Origin: CALKJU01 sp046349355
GTDB taxonomy: Bacteria; Pseudomonadota; Alphaproteobacteria; Geminicoccales; Geminicoccaceae
Assembly (NCBI GenBank): GCA_046349355.1
Contig: JAXMCM010000018.1
Coordinates: 186,001 to 250,000, forward strand
Length of the DNA: 64,000 nucleotides
Direction: 5' to 3'
In this document: positions 42,896 to 50,630 of the stretch, in pieces
Position numbering within the stretch: the stretch's first letter is position 1
Layout: each line of letters opens with the position of its first letter
Translations under genes and position numbers: made by a program
Notes under the pieces: generated by a model
Databases searched by the model: none
What the model was told of the DNA's origin: nothing
The model's input: only the letters and a program-made list of their open reading frames with translations

Positions 42896-44433
42896 AGCAT
42901 GGCCTCGATCAGCGCCGGACCCGGTTCGGCGAGCGCCCGGCCGAGTGCTCGCGCCAGCTCGTCGACGGTGGCGGCGCGGCTCGCCGGCACGCCGAAGCCG
43001 CCGGCGATGGCCAGCCAGTCGAGGCGCGGGTTGTCGAGGCCGGTGAGCGCCGTCGCCACCGGACCGGCGGCGATGCCGGCGCGCTCGAGCTCGAGGCGCA
43101 GGATACGGTAGCGGCCGTTGCTGCAGATGATGGTGACGACGTCGAGACCCTCGCGGGCCTGGGTCCACAACGCCTGCGGCAGGTAGGCGGCGCTGCCGTC
43201 GGCCTCGAGGTTGATGACCTTGCGGCCGGGGGCGGCCAGCGCCGCGCCGGCGGCGAGCGCCGGGCCCTCGCCGATGGCGCCGCCGGTGAGCACCAGCTGC
43301 AGGTGCGGTGCCGAGCGGCAGGCGAGCGGGGCGTAGGGCTGGGCGCTGGTGACGGCGGTCGGGATGACGATCGCGTCGCGCGGCTGCAGGGCGGCGAGGA
43401 CGCCGCAGATGGCGGCGGCATCGAGCGGGCCGTCGGGCGGCAGGCCCAGGGGCTCGGCCGGCTGCGCCCAGAGCTCGCGGGCACCCAGCTCGGCCGCGAG
43501 GGCGGCCAGCGCCGCGGCGGCGTCGCCGTCCTGGCCCACCAGCTGGATCACCCCTTCCCGCCCCTCGAGGTAGCGCGCCGGCTTGTCGGGATAGCCGAAG
43601 AAGGACACCGGCGGCTTGGCCCCGACGAGGATCACGTGGCGGTAGCGGGCGAGCGCCGCGGCGGCGACCTCGGGGAAGTAGGGCAGGCGCAGCACCGGCG
43701 GCAGCCCGCTGCCGGATTCCATCTTGGCGAAGCCGAGCTCGGCCAGCAGCGCGCAGCCGCTGCGCCGGGCGATCCTGCTGGCGGCGGCCAGCCCGTCGCC
43801 GTAGAGGGCGGTGCCGCCGAGGAAGAGCACGGCCGGCTCGCCCGAGCGCAGCGCCTCTACCGCGGCAGCGAGGCCGGTCGCGTCCCACGCATCGAGCGGC
43901 AGGCCCGGCGCCACCGCGGCCGGCGGGCCGCCGGGGGCGGTCTGGTGGTCGTGCGGGCAGATCAGCGAGGCGATCGCACCGCGCCGGGCGGTCGCCGCCT
44001 GCCAGGACTCGGCCATGGCCGGGCCGCTGTCCTCGGGCGAGCCGACGCGGCGGACCAGCGCCGAGACGCTGCCGGCGACGGCCTCGATGTCCATGGTCAG
44101 GGGCGCGTCGGCGGCGATGTGCCAGCTGGCGTGCTCGCCGATCAGGTTGACGATGGCGGAGCGGGCGCGGCGGGCGTTGTGCAGGTTGGCGAGGCCGTTG
44201 GCGTAGCCGGGGCCGAGATGGAGCAGGGTCGCCGCGGGCTTGCCGGCGACGCGGGCATAGCCGTCGGCGGCCCCGGTGCAGACGTTCTCGTGCAGGCCCA
44301 GCACGGCCCGCACGCCGCGCGCCCGCTCCAGCGCCACCACCAGCGGCATCTCGGTGGTGCCCGGATTGGCGAAGCAGATGTCGAGCCCGCCGGCCTGGGC
44401 CGTCGCGATCAGGGTGTCCGCAGCAGTGAGCAT
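42892..44433 (-). CDS. ThDP-dependent enzyme, acetolactate synthase large-subunit-like
   Basis: This 513-residue thiamine-diphosphate enzyme has the usual three domains: Pyr (about 1-165, catalytic Glu in GLHENVCTGAADGYAR), a central domain (about 190-320) and PP (about 360-513). The ThDP/Mg motif is EADGSAAYLPQ...IICSN. It is annotated in many alphaproteobacteria as an acetolactate synthase-like protein. It lacks the FAD-site features I would expect of true IlvB and is shorter, so another 2-oxo acid decarboxylase or lyase activity is likely. An EamA transporter follows directly and might export the product. Confidence 0.87.
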   Translation of the reverse strand: MLTAADTLIATAQAGGLDICFANPGTTEMPLVVALERARGVRAVLGLHENVCTGAADGYARVAGKPAATLLHLGPGYANGLANLHNARRARSAIVNLIGEHASWHIAADAPLTMDIEAVAGSVSALVRRVGSPEDSGPAMAESWQAATARRGAIASLICPHDHQTAPGGPPAAVAPGLPLDAWDATGLAAAVEALRSGEPAVLFLGGTALYGDGLAAASRIARRSGCALLAELGFAKMESGSGLPPVLRLPYFPEVAAAALARYRHVILVGAKPPVSFFGYPDKPARYLEGREGVIQLVGQDGDAAAALAALAAELGARELWAQPAEPLGLPPDGPLDAAAICGVLAALQPRDAIVIPTAVTSAQPYAPLACRSAPHLQLVLTGGAIGEGPALAAGAALAAPGRKVINLEADGSAAYLPQALWTQAREGLDVVTIICSNGRYRILRLELERAGIAAGPVATALTGLDNPRLDWLAIAGGFGVPASRAATVDELARALGRALAEPGPALIEAML

Positions 44434-44504
44434 GGCCGGTCGCCTCCTGACCGGCTGGTTAGCACAGGGCCGCGCGCCTCACAGTGGCGGCGACGGGCTG
44501 CCTG

Positions 44505-44858
44505 TCATGCGGTGCGGGCGGCCAGGGCGCACAGGCGGCACTCGGTCTCGCTGAGCAGCCAGCCGTCGACGAGGCGGGTCCGTGACGCGGCGAAGTCGGC
44601 GCGGATGGCGTCGGCGAGCCTCGCCCGCATGACCTCCCTGCCGGCCGGCGACAGCACCGCCGCCAGCTGCCGGCGCAGGCTGGCCGGATCGGCTGCAGTA
44701 TCGCCGACGGTGGCGAGGTAGGCCCGTCCGATGCGGGCCGCGGCCTCTCGGTCGGCGAGGATGGCCAGCGGGTCGGACGCGGCCGGCGTCGCCGCACCGG
44801 CGGCCAGCGGGGACAGGAGGAAGGCGGGGAGCAGGCCAAGCAGGACACGGCGGCGCAT
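44505..44858 (-). CDS. Small exported protein of unknown function
   Basis: This 117-residue protein has an N-terminal signal sequence (MRRRVLLGLLPAFLLSPLAAGA, possibly Tat because of the RRR) and a helical remainder. It contains a conserved-looking ending GWLLSETECRLCALAA with two cysteines. I recall similar short exported proteins with a W-x-LS-x-TE motif but no known role. It lies upstream of the ThDP enzyme on the same strand, separated by 71 bases from that gene's start. Confidence 0.65.
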   Translation of the reverse strand: MRRRVLLGLLPAFLLSPLAAGAATPAASDPLAILADREAAARIGRAYLATVGDTAADPASLRRQLAAVLSPAGREVMRARLADAIRADFAASRTRLVDGWLLSETECRLCALAARTA

Positions 44859-45209
44859 CGCAACCTCGCGGTCGGGGATCCGGCGGAAGGCCAGCGACTA
44901 TGCCATCCGCGGCGACAGCGACGAGGCCCGCCCTCGCGACGGCATACCGGGGAACGCCGCTGCGGAAAGGGACGGGCCCGCGCGGGGCCCGTCAGCTGGA
45001 GAGTCGTCTTCAGGGAGGCAGGGCAAGAATGCCGCGACGGGTGCGGCCCGGCTGTGCCGACCGTCACGTCGCTGGCCGCAAGAAAACGACGGTACAACCG
45101 ATCCGCGATTTGCTCTGGTACAGGTCTTGCTGCATTAGTTACGCAACCGGCGCGTTCGCCAGCATGGCCTCGCCGGATCGACGAACGCCTCAAACGACGG
45201 TTCACCGCG
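44859..45209. other. Gene-free interval before the Crp/Fnr-type gene
   Basis: These 351 bases hold divergent promoters for the small exported protein and the Crp/Fnr-type regulator. A weak dyad TTGC...GCAA (45127-45146) lies 63 bases upstream of the regulator's ATG and might be an autoregulatory site. Nothing else is recognised. Confidence 0.4.
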
Positions 45210-45890
45210 ATGGCAAAGTCCGTCCTCGAGGATCTGGCCAAGGTCGACCTGCTGGCCGGCCTCGGCCCGGCCGAACTCGCCGCCGTGGCCACCCGGCTGC
45301 GGGTCCGCAGCTTCGATCCCGACGAGCTGATCCTCGCCTATCACGACCGTGGCCACGACGTCGGCTTCGTCCTGTCGGGCGTGGTCGAGGTGAGCGTCGT
45401 CAACCGCAGCGGCCGGCAGACGACCTTCCGCGAGCTGCGGGCCGGCGCCAGCTTCGGCGAGCTGTCGGCCATCGACGGCGGCGCCCGCTCGGCCGATGTC
45501 ACCGCCAAGAAGCGCTCGACCATCGCCTTCATCAGCGCCGCCGAGTTCCGCGCCATGCTGGACGAGCGGCCGGCGGTGCGCGAGGCCACCTTCCGCAAGC
45601 TCGTCCACTTCGTCCGCTCGCTGTCCGAGCGGGTGGCCGAGCTGTCGCTGGTGGTCGCCCGCCGTACCGGCAAGGAGCTGGTGCGGATGGCCCGCGACGC
45701 CGGCACGGCCACGCGCGACGTGCGCATCCTGCCCAACCGCGAGGACTTCGCCTCGCGCATCGACACGACGCGCGAGCAGGTGTCGCGCGCCCTCGCCGAG
45801 CTCGAGCAGCTGGGGCTGTTGCGCCGGGTCGGTCGCGAGGTCGTGATCGCCGACCTGACGAGGATCGAGGCCTGGGTCGACGGGGCGTGA
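45210..45890 (+). CDS. Crp/Fnr-family transcriptional regulator
   Basis: This 226-residue regulator has an N-terminal cyclic-nucleotide-binding fold (about 1-120). Residues RELRAGASFGELSAIDGGARSADV match the phosphate-binding cassette (FGE..x..GxxRSA) of true cAMP-type binders. A C-terminal winged helix (about 150-226) follows with REDFASRIDTTREQVSRALAELEQLGLL. There are no Fnr cysteines, so oxygen sensing through an iron-sulfur cluster is unlikely. ATG 45210 is the first ATG in frame, without a strong Shine-Dalgarno; GTG 45054 would add 52 residues of unlikely sequence. A cyclase gene at 34-37 kb could in principle supply its ligand. Confidence 0.87.
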   Translation: MAKSVLEDLAKVDLLAGLGPAELAAVATRLRVRSFDPDELILAYHDRGHDVGFVLSGVVEVSVVNRSGRQTTFRELRAGASFGELSAIDGGARSADVTAKKRSTIAFISAAEFRAMLDERPAVREATFRKLVHFVRSLSERVAELSLVVARRTGKELVRMARDAGTATRDVRILPNREDFASRIDTTREQVSRALAELEQLGLLRRVGREVVIADLTRIEAWVDGA

Positions 45891-46002
45891 TTCGCCTGTT
45901 GCGCGATTGCCCCCAAAGGGCATAAAAAAGTTCCGATGCTGCTCTGCAACATCGGCTCCGCCGGCACCATATCCCGCCCGGTCGAGCTGGAAGGCCTCAA
46001 CA

Positions 46003-46284
46003 ATGTCGGAACCGCGCAAAGACCCCAGCGTCCGTCGCTCGTCGCGTCCCTCGCGGCATCCTGCACTGGTGGCCAAGCGGCGCCTGCGGCGCCGGATCGT
46101 GCTGGGCGTCCTGCTCGCCCTGCTCGCGGCGCCGCTGTTCGTGAAATTCGGTAGCGACCGGAAGCCGGGGGCGGCGGCCCAGGCGGCAGCGTCGACCAGC
46201 GGCGAGAGCGGGATCGCGCCGCTGCCCGAGGCGGTCCAGCCGGTCACCCGCGACCGGCTGCTCGAGCGGACCGCCGCCAACTAG
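46003..46284 (+). CDS. Small single-pass membrane protein
   Basis: This 93-residue protein has a basic N-terminal tail (about 30 residues, many Arg), one membrane helix (IVLGVLLALLAAPLFV) and a short periplasmic Ala/Gly/Ser-rich tail. ATG 46003 follows GGAAGG at good spacing. No family is recognised. Its stop shares CTAG with the convergent RTX gene. Confidence 0.6.
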   Translation: MSEPRKDPSVRRSSRPSRHPALVAKRRLRRRIVLGVLLALLAAPLFVKFGSDRKPGAAAQAAASTSGESGIAPLPEAVQPVTRDRLLERTAAN

Positions 46285-48164
46285 AAGATGAAGAACTCGC
46301 CGCTCGGCGGGTCGACCATCTGCACCAGCTTGATCTGGAAGTCGGTGCCGCCGGCGCCGGCATTGTTGCCTTCGACGATCCAGTAGTCGTTGAGCTTGTA
46401 GTAGCGCAGCTGGCCGGGCGCGGAGAACGCCTGCTGGCCGATCCAGACGAAGCGGTCGTCGCCGGCAGTGGCGAGGTCGGCGTCCATGAGGGACAGGTCG
46501 AGCCGGTCGCCGTCGGTGACGTCGAACAGGTTGATGATGTCGCGATTGCCATGGCCGATGCCGCTGTCGCCCTGGCGGTAGACGAAGATGTCGCGGCCGG
46601 CCCCGGTGAAGAAGATGTCGAAGTCCGCGCCGCCCTCGAGGGTGCCGCCGCCGTCGTCGGCGACGAGCAGGTCGCGGCCGGCCCCGCCCGACAGCACGTC
46701 GCTGCCGTTCCCGCCGGTCAGGGTGTCGTTGCCGGCACCGCCGAACAGCCGGTCGGTGCCCTCACCGCCCCCCAGCGTGTCGTTGCCGTCGCCGCCCGCG
46801 ACGACATCGTTGCCGTTGCCGCCGTCCGCCGTGTCGTCGCCGCCAAGCCCGTCGACGTAGTCGGTCCGCGAGCTGCCGGTCAGTACGTCGATGCCGTTGC
46901 CGCCCTTCAGCACGCTGTCGATGCCGATGCGGGCGACCGCGGACGTTCCGGCGGTGCCGCTCCCGGAACCGTCGTCGAACAGCACGCGGATGCCGACCGA
47001 AGCCGGCAGGGTCAGGGACGCTCCCGGCGCCACGAGGCTGCGCCAGGTGATGCTCTGGAGGATCTCGTCGACCAGAGCCGGCCCCGGCCTGGTACCGTCG
47101 TCGTCGCTGAAGGCGATGGTCAGCTGTCCGGCGGTGGCATCGAGCGTCGCCACGGTCCGGCCGCCGACCTGGACCTCGCTGCCGACGACGGTGAAGGAGC
47201 GGCCGGCGGTGGCGAGGGCGAAACGGTCCGCCGAGTCGATCCCGCCGTCGCGCAGGACCCGGATCACCGCGCCGGCATAGTTGCCGGCGGCGTCGAGATC
47301 GGCATCGCTCACCGTCATGTCGGCGTCGACCAGCACGGCGGCGCCGCTGGCCGCCGACAGCGCCGTGCCGGCCTGGATGAAGGTGCCGCCGCCGCTGACG
47401 CCCGACAGGGCCGGCGGCGCGTTGCCGCCGGCGGCGACGACCTGGAGCGCGACCGTGGCGGTGTCGGTGCCGCCCGCGCCGTCGCTGATGCGGTAGATGA
47501 AGGAGTCCGTGCCGGTGTAGCCGTCGGCCGAGCGGTAGGTGACCGTGCCGTCGGCATTGACGGTGCAGGTGCCATGCGCCGGATCGGCGAGGATCGTCAC
47601 GGTCAGCGGGTCGTCGTCGGGATCCCGGTCGTTGGCCAGCACCGCCAGCACCCGGGCGACACCGGTCACCGCCGTCGCCGAATCGTCCAGCGCCTCCGGC
47701 GCGCGATTGCCGCCGTTGCGGAGATCCGCCACGGCGATGCTGCGGTCGCGGAAGGCCAGCGTCTCGACCTTGAAGACCGCGTCGGTCCCGTCGTCGCCGT
47801 TCGCCACCGCATCGGTGTCGATGACCCGCACGCCATTGGGCAGCAGGACGAACCGGTAGGTCGCGAAATTGCCGGCGAAGACGGCGGTGTCGAAGCCCTC
47901 GCGGCCGTTCAGCTTGTCGTTCCCGGTCCCGCCGATGAGAACGTCGTCCTGGGTGCCGCCGTTGAGGTAGTCGGCGCCGGCATAGCCCGCCAGCCGGTCG
48001 TTGCCCTGGCCACCGAAGAGCGAGTCCGTACCGTAGCCGCCATGCAGCGAATCGGCGCCGTCCAGACCTTCGAGCCAGTCCGGTCCACCCTCGCCGCGAA
48101 GCGTATCGGCACCGACGTCACCGCGCAGCGTGTTCGCCGCATCGTCACCCAGACGGCTTACCAT
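46281..48164 (-). CDS. RTX protein with cadherin-like domain
   Basis: This 627-residue protein is larger than the RTX array at 1.9-8.6 kb and built differently. N-terminal RTX nonapeptides (about 20-95, GGxGNDxLxG) come first. A short beta segment and a cadherin/VCBS-like domain (about 155-245) follow: APEALDDSATAVTGV, VLANDRDPDDDPLTVTI and GYTGTDSFIYRISDGAGGTDTA. A further beta-sandwich region lies at about 250-410. A second RTX block (about 415-500) and a C-terminal domain ending GEFFIF complete it. This is typical of type I-secreted adhesin-like proteins. The start ATG 48162-48164 has GGGAAA upstream. It lacks the dyad found before the other RTX genes, and no secretion genes are near. Confidence 0.87.
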   Translation of the reverse strand: MVSRLGDDAANTLRGDVGADTLRGEGGPDWLEGLDGADSLHGGYGTDSLFGGQGNDRLAGYAGADYLNGGTQDDVLIGGTGNDKLNGREGFDTAVFAGNFATYRFVLLPNGVRVIDTDAVANGDDGTDAVFKVETLAFRDRSIAVADLRNGGNRAPEALDDSATAVTGVARVLAVLANDRDPDDDPLTVTILADPAHGTCTVNADGTVTYRSADGYTGTDSFIYRISDGAGGTDTATVALQVVAAGGNAPPALSGVSGGGTFIQAGTALSAASGAAVLVDADMTVSDADLDAAGNYAGAVIRVLRDGGIDSADRFALATAGRSFTVVGSEVQVGGRTVATLDATAGQLTIAFSDDDGTRPGPALVDEILQSITWRSLVAPGASLTLPASVGIRVLFDDGSGSGTAGTSAVARIGIDSVLKGGNGIDVLTGSSRTDYVDGLGGDDTADGGNGNDVVAGGDGNDTLGGGEGTDRLFGGAGNDTLTGGNGSDVLSGGAGRDLLVADDGGGTLEGGADFDIFFTGAGRDIFVYRQGDSGIGHGNRDIINLFDVTDGDRLDLSLMDADLATAGDDRFVWIGQQAFSAPGQLRYYKLNDYWIVEGNNAGAGGTDFQIKLVQMVDPPSGEFFIF

Positions 48165-48313
48165 TGGCGTTTCCCTTGACCGACAACCCGCCGGACCGGG
48201 TTGCCGGCGGCGATGCGAGAGCCGGGAAACGCTAGCGCAGGCTCACGTCGAAGTTAAGGTACCCGCGAAAGATATTCGCGCCATGCGCGAAGTTTCACGT
48301 AAGCCTGCGCCGC

Positions 48314-48808
48314 CTACTTCTTGCGAAACCTGTCCAAGGCGACGATTTCGGCGGTCGTCGGCTTTGTCGCCGCCTCCTCCGCCGCCGGTGCGGCCGGCTT
48401 GGCCGGCCCTGGCAGCAGCCGGCCGGGCGGTGCGGGGGCCGGCTCGGGCGTCGGCTCGAGCGTGAACTGCAGGCCGAACTCGACACCCGGGTCGGCGAAC
48501 ACCTTGATCGCCGTGTAGGGGATGCGCAGCCGCTGCAACTGGTCGTTGAAGCTGAGCGTGATCGAGAAGCCGGTGTCGTCGACCTGCAGGTCCCAGTACT
48601 GGTGCTGCAGGACGATGGTCATGTCGCCGGGATACCGCTCGCGCAGGTGATCCGGCATCTCGACCTCGGGATGGGTCGTGCGGAAGGTGATGTAGAAGTG
48701 GTGCGGCGGCGGCAGGCCGTCCGTGGCGAGCCGGCGGAGGACGTCGCGGACCACGGTCCTGAGCGCCGCCTCGACCATCCGGCCGTACTCGACCCGTTCG
48801 CGCGCCAT
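48314..48808 (-). CDS. sspB: SspB, ClpXP adaptor for tmRNA-tagged proteins
   Basis: This 164-residue alphaproteobacterial-type SspB delivers substrates bearing the tmRNA tag to ClpXP. The folded domain (about 1-110) has YGRMVEAALRTVVRDVL, PHHFYITFRTTHPEV, PGDMTIVLQHQYWDLQV and FSITLSFNDQLQRLRIPY. A Pro/Ala linker leads to a short basic C-terminal tail (VALDRFRKK), which in SspB proteins tethers to ClpX. The tmRNA gene lies immediately upstream on the same strand. Caulobacter SspB-alpha is known to bind the tmRNA tag. Confidence 0.92.
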   Translation of the reverse strand: MARERVEYGRMVEAALRTVVRDVLRRLATDGLPPPHHFYITFRTTHPEVEMPDHLRERYPGDMTIVLQHQYWDLQVDDTGFSITLSFNDQLQRLRIPYTAIKVFADPGVEFGLQFTLEPTPEPAPAPPGRLLPGPAKPAAPAAEEAATKPTTAEIVALDRFRKK

Positions 48809-48835
48809 CGCTGCCTGCGCCTTTTACCAGCGTGA

Positions 48836-49112
48836 GGTGGGGGGCTTCTGTTGCCCGGCGCCCCCCGGGCCGCGCTTACCTAATTACTTAGGCAGCGAGA
48901 GCCAAACGGTTGTCGTTGGCACTTGTACGATCGGCCCGATAACGGCGGAACCATGCCGGGCGAAAGCAAACCCCTTTACCACGCACGTCGATCCTGATTC
49001 GCCCCCATGCGCCCCGCCGGAGCGGGGAGAGTGGTGGAGGCGCCGGGCTCCGCCCCCGGGTCCGCAACGCTTATTCCGAGCCGCGTTTATCGCCATAGCC
49101 GGACGAACCGGC
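48836..49112 (-). ncRNA. ssrA: tmRNA, permuted two-piece form
   Basis: The gene is circularly permuted, as in alphaproteobacteria. The acceptor piece comes first (about 49112 to 49032) and ends CGCCTCC-ACCA. A 25-base spacer (49031-49007) follows. The coding piece then starts at 49006 with GGGGGCGAATCAGGATCGAC. The acceptor stem GGGGGCG/CGCCTCC pairs over 7 bp with one G-U. The T-arm stem CCGGG/CCCGG is present, but its loop reads GGCGGAG instead of TTCRANY. The tag frame is at 48888-48920. The coding piece ends near a GC-rich hairpin around 48841-48873; outer ends are estimates. Confidence 0.9.
48888..48920 (-). CDS. tmRNA-encoded proteolysis tag (ANDNRLALAA)
   Basis: The frame GCC AAC GAC AAC ... 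GCT GCC TAA encodes ANDNRLALAA plus stop. With the alanine carried by the tmRNA the full tag is AANDNRLALAA. ANDN and the terminal LAA are the usual SspB- and ClpX-recognised parts. Confidence 0.92.
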   Translation of the reverse strand, partial: ANDNRLALAA

Positions 49113-49118
49113 CCTCCC

Positions 49119-49146
49119 TATATAGGCGTCCCGGCCGAAGGCGCAA
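49119..49146 (-). promoter_or_regulatory. Promoter of the tmRNA gene
   Basis: TATATA (49119-49124) is a strong -10 in an otherwise GC-rich stretch. TTGCGC (minus strand of 49141-49146) lies 16 bases upstream as -35. It fits a start of transcription near 49112. Confidence 0.55.
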
Positions 49147-49215
49147 AGGGCGATCCCCGGCACCCGGCACGGGGCCCGCACCCCCGGTCGCCCCCTCGTG
49201 CACCCGGAGCCGTCG

Positions 49216-50145
49216 ATGGCGCTGTCCGAAGCCCAGCTGGCCGAGATCGAGGCCGCCCGCAGCGAGGAGCGGCCGACCCGCCGCGCCACCGTCGCGGCGC
49301 TGGAGGAGGTCCTCTACCGGCCGCTGCCGGTGCTCGACCACGGCTTCATCAGGGTGATCGACTACATGGGCGACGACGCCGGCATCGTCCAGGCGGCGCG
49401 GGTCAGCTACGGCCGCGGCACCAAGCACGTCAGCACCGACCGCGGCCTGATCGGCTACCTGATGCGCCACCGGCACACCAGCCCGTTCGAGATGTGCGAG
49501 CTCAAGCTGCACGTGAAGCTGCCGATCTTCGTCGCCCGCCAGTGGATCCGCCACCGGACCGCCAACGTGAACGAGTACTCGGCCCGCTACTCGGTGATGG
49601 CGGACGAGGTCTACGTGCCGGCCGCCGAGCACATGGCGGCGCAGGCCAAGACCAACCGCCAGGGGCGCGGCGAGGTGCTGCCGGCGGCCGAGGCCGAGCG
49701 GCTGCGCCAGCGGCTGCGCGACGGCGCCGCCGACGCCTTCGCGCTCTATCACGACATGCTGGGCGGCAGCGAAAGCGACGGCGAGGAGGCGGCGCCCGGC
49801 CTCGCCCGCGAGCTCGCCCGCATCGGCCTGCCGCTCAGCACCTACAGCGAGTGGTACTGGAAGATCGACCTGCACAACCTGCTGCACTTCGTCAGCCTGC
49901 GCGCCGATCCGCACGCGCAGTACGAGATCCGCGCCTACGCCGAGGTCCTCCTCGACCTCGTCCGCCGCTGGGTGCCGCTGACCGCGGCCGCGTTCGAGGA
50001 GCACCGGCTCAACGCGGTGACACTGTCGGCGTCAGCCTTCGCGGTGCTGCGGCGGATGCTGGCCGGTGAAGTGGTCACCCAGGCCGAGAGCGGCCTCGGC
50101 GCCGGAGAATGGCGCGAGCTGATGCAGCGGCTGGGGCGCGCCTGA
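49216..50145 (+). CDS. thyX: Flavin-dependent thymidylate synthase ThyX
   Basis: This 309-residue FAD enzyme makes dTMP from dUMP using methylenetetrahydrofolate and NADPH. The ThyX motif is RHRTANVNEYSARYS (about residues 112-126). Other conserved parts are YMGDDAGIVQAARVSYGRG, HRHTSPFEMCELKLHVK and STYSEWYWKIDLHNLLHFVSLR, where the arginine and dUMP contacts lie. ATG 49216 with GGAG six bases upstream is preferred over GTG 49198. Many alphaproteobacteria rely on ThyX instead of ThyA. It is divergent from the tmRNA gene. Confidence 0.94.
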   Translation: MALSEAQLAEIEAARSEERPTRRATVAALEEVLYRPLPVLDHGFIRVIDYMGDDAGIVQAARVSYGRGTKHVSTDRGLIGYLMRHRHTSPFEMCELKLHVKLPIFVARQWIRHRTANVNEYSARYSVMADEVYVPAAEHMAAQAKTNRQGRGEVLPAAEAERLRQRLRDGAADAFALYHDMLGGSESDGEEAAPGLARELARIGLPLSTYSEWYWKIDLHNLLHFVSLRADPHAQYEIRAYAEVLLDLVRRWVPLTAAAFEEHRLNAVTLSASAFAVLRRMLAGEVVTQAESGLGAGEWRELMQRLGRA

Positions 50146-50154
50146 GCCCCTGCG

Positions 50155-50340
50155 TCAGTCTGTCTCCTCAGCCACACCGGTGCCGCGGCAGATCGCCAGC
50201 AGCACGATGAACATGACGACGGTGAGAATCAGCGCCCCGTAGATCAGGGCGGTGAAGCCGAAGGTCAGCGCCACCACCACCTGGACGAGGATCACCGCCA
50301 GCGCGGCGATGCCGATGGTGCCGAACAGATCGCTGATCAT
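50155..50340 (-). CDS. Small two-helix membrane protein
   Basis: This 61-residue hydrophobic protein, MISDLFGTIGIAALAVILV onward, has two predicted membrane helices and a short polar tail (GTGVAEETD). The frame is open further upstream, but ATG 50338-50340 gives a clean membrane protein; AGGAG lies about 12 bases before. No family is recognised. Its stop lies 9 bases from that of the convergent thyX. Confidence 0.5.
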   Translation of the reverse strand: MISDLFGTIGIAALAVILVQVVVALTFGFTALIYGALILTVVMFIVLLAICRGTGVAEETD

Positions 50341-50588
50341 GTCGGGGTCAACTCCTGCCTGCCACAGCAAGCGAACGATGTGGTCGAGGCGGTGCTCCCG
50401 GCAAGTATCCGTGAGGTGACGCGAGTGTCGCAGGGGGTATCCGCAGGCCGCTGGCGGGGGTGTGGACGGCACACACCAGAGGCGCAGCAGCGGTGTGGAC
50501 TCGTCACAACAGAGGGGGCGGATTCACGGCAATGCCCGGTGGACAAAGGCGGTTCGGACTTCCGCGCTTCCGAGAACCATGACATTTA

Positions 50589-50610
50589 GCGGCCTCAGCC
50601 GCGGACTTTT
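50589..50610 (+). terminator. Small stem-loop with T-run before the OmpA-like gene
   Basis: GCGGC-CTCA-GCCGC followed by GGACTTTT lies only 20 bases before the lipoprotein ATG. It could be an attenuator or chance. The rest of the 290 bases from 50341 has no feature I can name. Confidence 0.25.
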
Positions 50611-50630
50611 CTTCTCGAGCAGGAGGCACG

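Noticed and set aside
45127..45146. TTGC...GCAA dyad as an Fnr box for the Crp/Fnr-type gene
   Set aside because: Only the outer four bases match and the spacing is not that of TTGAT-N4-ATCAA; mentioned only as a weak possibility.
45905..45935. GCCC-loop-GGGC followed by an A-run after the Crp/Fnr-type gene as a terminator
   Set aside because: For a plus-strand terminator the run should be T; the run is A and the stem is only 4-5 bp.
46551..48179. 542-codon plus-strand frame opposite the cadherin-like RTX gene
   Set aside because: Complement of a strongly supported repeat protein; no start signal or domain.
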